A stretch of DNA of 64,000 nt from Microbacterium soli (GTDB lineage: Bacteria; Actinomycetota; Actinomycetes; Actinomycetales; Microbacteriaceae). Of the stretch, positions 58,096 to 64,000 are shown piece after piece. The DNA is taken from assembly GCF_039539005.1 (NCBI RefSeq), contig NZ_BAABCP010000002.1:248001-312000 (forward strand). Reading direction: 5' to 3'. How positions within the stretch are numbered: the first letter of the stretch is position 1; every line of letters begins with the position of its first letter. The notes under the pieces were generated by a model. It was not told where the DNA came from and made no database searches. It saw nothing but the letters and a program-made list of their open reading frames with translations. A program made the position numbers and the translations under genes.

Positions 58096-61068
58096 TCAGC
58101 CGTAGAACTGCTTCTCGAAGACCCGGCGGGCACGTCGTGTGATCCGCAGGTAGTCCTCCTCCAGCAGCACCGCCCCTCTGTCCGGATACCCCAGCAGCCT
58201 GCCCACGCCATCGAGTTCACGATGATCCGTCGGCAGCACGTCACGGGTGCGCCCCGTCAGCAGCGTCATGGCCGAGCGCAGCCTGCTGGAGAGCACCCAT
58301 GCCTCGCGCAGCCGCTCCGCGGACGTCGCGGGCAGCAGGTCCGCGAGCACTGCGGCGTCCAGAGCCTGCAGCGTGGAGGTTGTGCGCAGATCGGGCACCC
58401 TGTGCCCGTGCTGCAGCTGCAGCACCTGCACCATCCACTCGACATCGCTGAGCGTGCCGGGTCCGAGCTTGAGATGCCGACGCGGGTCCGCGCCCTGCGG
58501 CAGCCTCTCCCCCTCCACCCGGGCCTTGATGCGCTTGATCTCACGGACGTCCTGCGCGGAGATGTGCTCGGGGAAGCGGATGCCGTCGGCGAGCTCCATG
58601 AATCGGCCGATGAGCTTCGCGCTGCCGGCGACCCCCCGCGCACGCAGCAGGGCCTGCGCCTCCCACGACAGCGACCAGCGCCGGTAGTACTGCGTGTATG
58701 CCTCCAGGGTCCGCACGATCGGTCCGTTGCGGCCTTCCGGCCGAAGACCGGCGTCCAGCTCCAGTGGCACGCGGTGGTCGGTGAGATGCTCGCGGAGCCC
58801 CGCGACGATCCGGGATGCCAGCTGATGGGCCCTCTGCGGCTCCACGCCGTTCGGGTCGTAGACGAAGAGCACATCGGCATCCGAGCCGAAGCCCAGCTCC
58901 GCACCGCCGAATCGACCCATCGCGATGATCGAGAAATCCAGTGCGTCGTCCTCGGGGGCGACGACCTCGCGGCGGACCGCGCGCAGCGCCGCCTGGATCG
59001 CGGCGTCGGTGATGTCGGTGAGCGCCCGAGCCATCTCATCCACCCCGATGTGGTCGAGCACGGCTCCCATCGCGGTGCGCAGCAGTTCCCTGCGTCGCAG
59101 CGCGCGGACGGCGCGCAGTGCGGCCCCGGTCGTGGTGTGCCTGGTCTGGATGGCGCGCGCCTCCTCGTCGAGGGCCGACGCTCCTCGCGGCCGCAGTGAG
59201 CTCTGGCTGTCCAGCCATGCAACGGACTCCGGGATCCACTCCATCAGCTCACCGACGTACCGCGAGCTCGACAGCACGCGCGTGAGCCGTTCCGCTGCCC
59301 CCGAGGAGTCCCGCAGCATCCTCAGGAACCAGTGGGTGTCGCCGAGCCGCTCGCTGATGCGCCGGAACGAGACGAGGCCGTAGTCGGGGTCGGTGCCCTC
59401 GGCGAACCACCGCAGCATGACCGGCATGAGATGCCGCTGGATGGTGGACTTGCGGCTGAGACCGGAGGTCAGGGCGGCGATGTGCTGCAGCGCACCCGCC
59501 GGGTCGCGGAAGCCGATGGCCGCCAGTCGGGACTCCGCCTGGCCTGCGGTGAGCACGCGCTCCTCCGCCGGCAACGAGGCGACGGCGGCGAGCAGGGGAC
59601 GGTAGAACAGGCGCACGTGCTGCTCCCGCACATCACGCCGCAGCTCATCCCACAGCGTCTGCAGCGCGGTGGCGGATTCAGCCAGCCCGGTCGCGCGGGC
59701 GAGACGCCGCAGCCCGTCCGCGTCGCGCGGCATGAGGTGGGTCCGGGTGAGCTCGTGCAACTGCAGTCGATGCTCGAGCAGCCTGAGGGTGCGGTACTGC
59801 TCGGCGAACGCCGCGCCCTCCGCGCGTCCGATGTAGCCGCCCGCCACGAGGGCGTCCAGCGAGGTCAGGGTGCCGCGGGTGCGCAGGCTCCCGTCGTCGA
59901 CCCCGTGGACGAGCTGCAGCAGCTGCACGGTGAACTCGATGTCGCGCAGACCACCGGGCCCGAGCTTGAGCTGGTACGGGATGTCCTCCGCGGGGATGTT
60001 GTCGGTGACGCGCTCGCGCATGGCCTGCACGCTCTCGACGAAGTCCTCCCGCTCGGCGCTGTGCCACACCTTCGGCTGCACGGCCTCGATGTACGCGGCT
60101 CCGAGCTCCGCGTCCCCGGCGATCGGATGCGCCTTGAGCAGCGCCTGGAACTCCCAGCTCTTCGCCCAGCGGTCGTAGTAGGCGACGTGCGAGGCGAGGG
60201 AGCGCACCAGCGCGCCCTGCTTCCCCTCCGGCCGCAGGGCGGCGTCCACCTCCCACAGCGGCGGTTCGGCGTCGATGCCGGAGAGCACCCGCATGGTCTC
60301 GCGAGCGAGCCGGGTGGCGATGTCGATGGCGCGGGGTTCGCCGAGCACGTCCTCGTCGGAGCTGCCGGCCACGAAGATCACGTCGACGTCGCTGACGTAG
60401 TTCAGCTCGCGCGCCCCGGCCTTGCCCATGCCGATGATCGCCAGTCGGGTGGCGACGACCTCGTCCCGGTTGCCGGAGGCCTCCGCCACCGCGGTGCGTG
60501 CGACGGCGAGGGCGGCCTCCAGTGCCGCCGCCGCCGCATCGGCCAGTGCTGCGGAAACGGCGTCGATCGCCGCTGCGGGCTCGGCGGACGCCGTATCGGC
60601 GGCGACGATCTCGGCCAGGCATCTCCGGTATGCGACCCGCAGCGCCGTCTCCGGACGCGCTGCGCGGGCGAAGCCCTCCACGGCGTCGACGGATGCCTGC
60701 AGACGCGCCACGAGCTCCTGCGGAGTCGGCACGTCGGTGCGCAGCAGGGCCGCCGCTTCGAACTGGTCAGGTCTGCGGGCGAAGAAGTCCGCGAGTCCCG
60801 AGGAGACGCCCAGCACGCGCCACGCCGCGACGCGGGCATCCGGATCCTGCATCACGGCCTGCACGCGCGCGGTGTCCCGGCGGGCGATGCGCAGGAGTCC
60901 GGCGAGCGCGCCGTCCGGATCCGCCGGAGCCGGACCGGTGACCAGGTCGGAGCGCTCCATGCCGGTCAGTGCGGACAGCTCGGTCAGCGCCGCCGACGCG
61001 GCCGTCAGCTCGACGAAGCCGAGCCGGGCCAGCGCCGACAGCGAGACGGACGCTTCAGGTCGTGCCAT
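58096..61068 (-). CDS. glnE: Bifunctional glutamine synthetase adenylyltransferase/deadenylase
   Basis: A 990-residue protein with two nucleotidyltransferase domains. The N-terminal (deadenylylating) one has ELNYVSDVDVIFVAG with LRPEGKQGALV, and the C-terminal (adenylylating) one has ELGFGSDADVLFVYD with LRPEGRNGPIV; each is followed by a helical GlnD-PII-uptake-like region. It adds AMP to, or removes it from, the tyrosine of GlnA according to nitrogen status. It lies 9 bases after glnA2 in the SPOR-glnA2-glnE operon and converges with glnA; the 139-base gap shows only a weak GGGAG hairpin. Confidence 0.95.
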   Translation of the reverse strand: MARPEASVSLSALARLGFVELTAASAALTELSALTGMERSDLVTGPAPADPDGALAGLLRIARRDTARVQAVMQDPDARVAAWRVLGVSSGLADFFARRPDQFEAAALLRTDVPTPQELVARLQASVDAVEGFARAARPETALRVAYRRCLAEIVAADTASAEPAAAIDAVSAALADAAAAALEAALAVARTAVAEASGNRDEVVATRLAIIGMGKAGARELNYVSDVDVIFVAGSSDEDVLGEPRAIDIATRLARETMRVLSGIDAEPPLWEVDAALRPEGKQGALVRSLASHVAYYDRWAKSWEFQALLKAHPIAGDAELGAAYIEAVQPKVWHSAEREDFVESVQAMRERVTDNIPAEDIPYQLKLGPGGLRDIEFTVQLLQLVHGVDDGSLRTRGTLTSLDALVAGGYIGRAEGAAFAEQYRTLRLLEHRLQLHELTRTHLMPRDADGLRRLARATGLAESATALQTLWDELRRDVREQHVRLFYRPLLAAVASLPAEERVLTAGQAESRLAAIGFRDPAGALQHIAALTSGLSRKSTIQRHLMPVMLRWFAEGTDPDYGLVSFRRISERLGDTHWFLRMLRDSSGAAERLTRVLSSSRYVGELMEWIPESVAWLDSQSSLRPRGASALDEEARAIQTRHTTTGAALRAVRALRRRELLRTAMGAVLDHIGVDEMARALTDITDAAIQAALRAVRREVVAPEDDALDFSIIAMGRFGGAELGFGSDADVLFVYDPNGVEPQRAHQLASRIVAGLREHLTDHRVPLELDAGLRPEGRNGPIVRTLEAYTQYYRRWSLSWEAQALLRARGVAGSAKLIGRFMELADGIRFPEHISAQDVREIKRIKARVEGERLPQGADPRRHLKLGPGTLSDVEWMVQVLQLQHGHRVPDLRTTSTLQALDAAVLADLLPATSAERLREAWVLSSRLRSAMTLLTGRTRDVLPTDHRELDGVGRLLGYPDRGAVLLEEDYLRITRRARRVFEKQFYG

Positions 61069-61077
61069 GGCCGCCGC

Positions 61078-62421
61078 TCAGAGCAGCCCGAGATCGTTCT
61101 GCAGCTCGAACGGCGTGACCTGACCGCGATACGCCTCCCAGTCCTTGCGCTTGTTCAGCAGCACGTAGTTGAACACCTGCTCCCCGAGGGTCTCGGCGAC
61201 CAGCTCCGAGTCCTGCATGTACTCCAGGGCGTGGTCCAGGCTCGCCGGCAACGGGGCATAGCCCAGCGCGCGACGCTCCGAGTCGCTGAGCGACCACACG
61301 TTGTCCTCGGCCTCCGGCGGCAGCTCGTACTCCTCCTCGATGCCCTTCAGACCCGCTGCCAGCATGAGCGCGTATGCGAGATACGGGTTGGCGGCGGAGT
61401 CCAGCGCGCGGTATTCGATGCGGGTCGACTGGCCCTTGTTGGGCTTGTACATCGGCACACGCACGAGGGCGGAACGGTTGGCGTGCCCCCAGGTCACGAA
61501 GCTGGGCGCCTCGTCGCCGCCCCACAGCCTCTTGTAGGAGTTCACGAACTGATTGGTCACGGCGGCGATCTCGTTGGCATGACGAAGCAGGCCCGCGATG
61601 AACCTCCGCCCGGTGAGGGACAGCTGGTACTCGGCGCCCGCCTCGAAGAACGCGTTCACATCTCCCTCGAACAGCGACAGGTGCGTGTGCATGCCGCTGC
61701 CGGGGTGGTTGTTCAGTGGCTTGGGCATGAACGTCGCGTAGACGCCCTGCTCGATCGCCACCTCCTTGACGACCGTGCGGAAGGTCATGATGTTGTCCGC
61801 CATGGTGAGGGCGTCGGCGTACCGCAGGTCGATCTCGTTCTGGCCCGGGCCGCCTTCGTGGTGGCTGTACTCCACGGAGATGCCGAGGTCCTCCAGCATC
61901 CGCACGGCGCTGCGGCGGAAGTCGTGCGCGGTGCCGCCGGGGACGTTGTCGAAGTAGCCCGCGGAGTCCACCGGCACGGGCCCGTCCGCACCGAACTGCG
62001 CGGACTTGAGCAGATAGAACTCGATCTCGGGATGCGTGTAGAACGTGAATCCGGCGTCCGCCGCCTTCGCGAGTGCACGGCGGAGGACATTGCGCGGGTC
62101 CGACACCGCGGGGCGCCCGTCCGGCGTGGTCAGATCGCAGAACATGCGCGCGGTGGGATCGACCTCGCCCCGCCACGGCAGGATCTGGAACGTCGACGGG
62201 TCCGGACGCGCGAGCAGGTCGGATTCGAACGTGCGGGTCAGACCCTCGATCGCCGACCCGTCGAAGCCGATGCCCTCTGCGAAGGCCCCCTCCACCTCGG
62301 CCGGAGCGATCGCGACGGACTTGAGCGTGCCGATGACGTCCGTGAACCAGAGGCGGACGAACTTCACGCCGCGCTCCTCGATGGTGCGCAGAACGAAGTC
62401 GCGCTGCTTGTCCATGCTCAC
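61078..62421 (-). CDS. glnA2: Glutamine synthetase type I, second copy
   Basis: A 447-residue GSI family member, the GlnA2 of actinobacteria. Active-site segments are GFDGSAIEGLTRTF, FYTHPEIEFYLLK, FMPKPLNNHPGSGMHTHLSLF and ANRSALVRVPMY. The adenylylation site is not kept: the usual NLYDLPPE segment reads NVWSLSDSE, with Trp in place of Tyr. It is therefore a GSI-alpha-like enzyme that GlnE cannot modify at the normal site, although it is co-transcribed with glnE. The ATG overlaps the stop of the SPOR-domain gene. Confidence 0.92.
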   Translation of the reverse strand: MSMDKQRDFVLRTIEERGVKFVRLWFTDVIGTLKSVAIAPAEVEGAFAEGIGFDGSAIEGLTRTFESDLLARPDPSTFQILPWRGEVDPTARMFCDLTTPDGRPAVSDPRNVLRRALAKAADAGFTFYTHPEIEFYLLKSAQFGADGPVPVDSAGYFDNVPGGTAHDFRRSAVRMLEDLGISVEYSHHEGGPGQNEIDLRYADALTMADNIMTFRTVVKEVAIEQGVYATFMPKPLNNHPGSGMHTHLSLFEGDVNAFFEAGAEYQLSLTGRRFIAGLLRHANEIAAVTNQFVNSYKRLWGGDEAPSFVTWGHANRSALVRVPMYKPNKGQSTRIEYRALDSAANPYLAYALMLAAGLKGIEEEYELPPEAEDNVWSLSDSERRALGYAPLPASLDHALEYMQDSELVAETLGEQVFNYVLLNKRKDWEAYRGQVTPFELQNDLGLL

Positions 62422-62642
62422 TCCTCGTCTCCGCTCTTCGGTGTGCTCTGCGCGCCCCAGGAGTCCTCTGCGGCATCATCGGCGGCCCACGCGCGCGAGC
62501 GCTCGCGCAGCAGCTCCGGAGCATTCGCCGCCTCCTCGGCGCTGTCGAACGGTCCGACGCGATCCACCGCCGGCGACTGCATGCCGAACTCCACCTCTCG
62601 GGTGCTGAGGTTGAACCAGTACTTCCCGTCACCGTCGGACAT
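62418..62642 (-). CDS. Small SPOR-domain-like protein
   Basis: A 74-residue acidic protein (KYWFNLSTREVEFGMQSPAV, DRVGPFDSAEEAANAPELLRER). It matches the short actinobacterial proteins annotated as SPOR-domain-containing that precede glnA2; it has no signal peptide, so peptidoglycan binding is doubtful. AAGGAGC precedes the ATG. It overlaps glnA2 by four bases. Confidence 0.8.
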   Translation of the reverse strand: MSDGDGKYWFNLSTREVEFGMQSPAVDRVGPFDSAEEAANAPELLRERSRAWAADDAAEDSWGAQSTPKSGDEE

Positions 62643-62709
62643 GCTCGCTCCTTCGTCGCGATCTGTCACGATCCTAATCGTGCATGGGGACCTGGATAGG
62701 CTATTCCGC

Positions 62710-63456
62710 ATGGCACAGCAGGCAATCGGCGTCGACATCGGCGGCACCGGCATCAAGGCAGCAATCGTCAACCTCGAGCACGGCACGCTCGACTCCGAGC
62801 GCATCCGGGTGGACACGCCGAAGGGTGCTCGCCCGGCGGATGTGCTGGATACCGTGCGGGAGGTGCTGGGCACCCTCGGCGTGACCGATTCCGAGCTGCC
62901 CCTCGGTGTGGCCTTCCCCGCGATCGTCAAGCACGGCAGGACTCTGTCCGCCGCGAACGTCGCCAAGGACTGGGTGGACTTCGAGGCGGAGAAGTTCTTC
63001 GAGGACGGGCTGGGCCGTCACATCGCGTTCGTCAACGACGCGGACGCGGCCGGCGTCGCCGAGGCCCGCCACGGTGCGGCGAGGGATGCCAGGGGACTGA
63101 CCATCCTCACCACGCTCGGCACCGGCATCGGATCGGCCTTCCTGTACGACGGTGTGCTGATCCCCAACACCGAGCTCGGTCATCTCAACCGCAAGGGCGA
63201 ATCCATAGAACGCTGGACGGCGTACTCGGCGATGGACCGCGAGGACCTGTCCTGGGAGGACTGGTCCGCGCGTCTGCAGGAGTTCTACAGCCATGTCGAG
63301 TTCCTCTTCAGCCCGGACCTGTTCGTCGTCGGCGGCGGGGTCTCCAAGCATCCGGAGAAATTCCTTCCCCTGCTGGAGCTGAAGACCCCCATCGTCGCAG
63401 CGGTGCACCGCAACGCCTCCGGGATCATCGGCGCGGCCTCCCTGGCCGCGGACTAA
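62710..63456 (+). CDS. ppgK: Polyphosphate glucokinase
   Basis: A 248-residue ROK-family kinase that phosphorylates glucose using polyphosphate or ATP. Visible are the phosphate loop IGVDIGGTGIKAAIVN, VAFPAIVKHG, FVNDADAAGVAEARHG, ILTTLGTGIGSAF and ELGHLNRKGESIERW. TAGGCT lies 7 bases before the ATG with no ribosome site, a typical leaderless arrangement. A strong hairpin follows the stop. Confidence 0.93.
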   Translation: MAQQAIGVDIGGTGIKAAIVNLEHGTLDSERIRVDTPKGARPADVLDTVREVLGTLGVTDSELPLGVAFPAIVKHGRTLSAANVAKDWVDFEAEKFFEDGLGRHIAFVNDADAAGVAEARHGAARDARGLTILTTLGTGIGSAFLYDGVLIPNTELGHLNRKGESIERWTAYSAMDREDLSWEDWSARLQEFYSHVEFLFSPDLFVVGGGVSKHPEKFLPLLELKTPIVAAVHRNASGIIGAASLAAD

Positions 63457-63474
63457 GCAGCGGTCGTCGCACCG

Positions 63475-63520
63475 ACGCGGAAGGGGCCCGTTCGAGAAAC
63501 TGAGCGGGCCCCTTCCGCGT
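63475..63520 (+). terminator. Strong terminator after ppgK
   Basis: A perfect 16-bp stem (63475-63490 with 63505-63520; arm ACGCGGAAGGGGCCCG) and a 14-base loop follow the ppgK stop by 18 bases and separate it from the lacI promoter. Confidence 0.85.
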
Positions 63521-63572
63521 CCGCCGTTCGGGCGACCGGATATCGGAGACGGGACGCCGCGGCCCGGCTGTT

Positions 63573-63620
63573 TTGACACCGTGATCAAACCGGTTTATTC
63601 TTAAGGCTCAAACCGGTTCA
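63573..63620 (+). promoter_or_regulatory. LacI-regulator promoter with two operators
   Basis: TTGACA (63573-63578) and TATTCT (63596-63601) are spaced by 17 bases, close to consensus. AAACCGGTTT (63587-63596), a perfect palindrome, fills the spacer, and AAACCGGTTC (63610-63619) lies 23 bases downstream. The CG-centred AAACCGGTTT form is typical of LacI-family operators, so the regulator behind it probably represses itself. Confidence 0.85.
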
Positions 63621-63652
63621 ACAGATCCGATGCACCGGTCGCAGGAGGTGCG

Positions 63653-64000
63653 ATGTCCCGTCCGACGATCGCCGATGTCGCTCGTGAAGCGGGCGTCACC
63701 AAGGCCACGGTCTCGCATGCCCTCAGCGGCAACCGACCGGTCTCCGAGGCGACCAGGGCGCGCGTGCTCGCGGCCGTCGAGCGGCTGAACTGGGTTCCCA
63801 GCCAGAGCGCGCGCTCGTTGGCGACCAGCCGCGCGAACGCCGTCGGTGTCGTCCTCGCGCGGGATCCGCAGGTCATCGCCAACGACTCCTTCTTCCCCGC
63901 TTTCATCGCCGGCGTCGAATCAGTGCTCGCCGAGACGGACACTGCGCTTCTGCTGCAGGTCGTCGCCGACCGTGATGCCGAGGAACGCGCGTACCGGGCC
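63653..64000 (+). CDS. LacI-family regulator, N-terminal part
   Basis: The first 116 residues of a LacI/GalR regulator; the gene runs past the window end. The DNA-binding domain is complete (RPTIADVAREAGVTKATVSHALSGNRPVSEATRARVLAAVERLNWVPSQSARSLAT, with the hinge helix) and the periplasmic-binding-like core begins AVGVVLARDPQVIANDSFF. GCAGGAGGTGCG gives a strong ribosome site. Sugar specificity cannot be told from this part. Confidence 0.92.
   Translation, partial: MSRPTIADVAREAGVTKATVSHALSGNRPVSEATRARVLAAVERLNWVPSQSARSLATSRANAVGVVLARDPQVIANDSFFPAFIAGVESVLAETDTALLLQVVADRDAEERAYRA

Noticed and set aside
59332..62709. Very long open frame on the plus strand (over 1000 codons) through glnE and glnA2
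   Set aside because: It is antisense to genes with clear family motifs and has no protein-like features; only its last part, from 62710, is a real gene (ppgK). High GC keeps antisense frames open.

Overview
The window is high-GC actinobacterial DNA, most likely from a Microbacterium-like member of the Microbacteriaceae. The right-hand 36 kb carries typical family housekeeping genes: acnA, dut, DUF3710/DUF3159, DUF3093, DUF4193, SepH, a parC/parE pair, sigA, pepA, lpd/E2, DUF4191 and the glnA/glnE/glnA2 block. Several genes there appear to be read from leaderless mRNAs, with a TAGGCT-type -10 box 6-8 nt before the start codon. No tRNA, rRNA or CRISPR array was seen. No gene-free stretch exceeds 300 bases.

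Region 1 (1-16.8 kb) is a CoA-dependent catabolic island. It holds the end of a thiolase, a double-hotdog thioesterase, a YtcJ-type amidohydrolase, a two-module VOC protein, a pair of acyl-CoA dehydrogenases, an MBL hydrolase, a MoxR ATPase with a VWA partner, two MaoC-type proteins, a fused AccD/AccA-like carboxyltransferase, a TetR regulator, a crotonase, an AMP-forming acyl-CoA ligase and a 99-residue protein of unknown function. A short dyad (TTACnGTAA or close to it) lies in three promoters here and also, as a perfect 17-bp palindrome, before the ETF operon at 25.9 kb. This suggests one regulon. The substrate is unknown.

Region 2 (16.8-27.9 kb) is eroded DNA around one intact operon. One complete IS3-family element abuts two truncated ones. 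Next to them lie decayed argC, chorismate mutase and enoyl-CoA hydratase genes. The intact operon is fixA-fixB (ETF) followed by a di-heme cytochrome b561-type membrane protein with a repeated peptide motif in its N-terminal tail. After it come a broken zinc-ribbon gene, a broken HhH/BRCT gene and the C-terminal half of a UvrA-like protein. A 13-bp inverted repeat at 27.83-27.87 kb marks the passage into conserved core genes.

Region 3 (28-64 kb) is core chromosome. Its most unusual part is 41.07-46.18 kb: sigA followed by four tightly coupled genes. These are a MurT-like ligase with no zinc ribbon and no cysteine at all, a GatD-like protein lacking both glutaminase catalytic residues, and two alanine-racemase-like proteins. 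One racemase-like protein has the PLP lysine but no catalytic tyrosine; the other has the tyrosine but no lysine. I infer a repurposed amino-acid ligase plus a split heterodimeric racemase, possibly building the B-type peptidoglycan cross-bridge of Microbacteriaceae. The right end is a nitrogen block (glnA with two GlnR boxes; SPOR-glnA2-glnE), ppgK, and the start of a LacI regulator with its own double operator.
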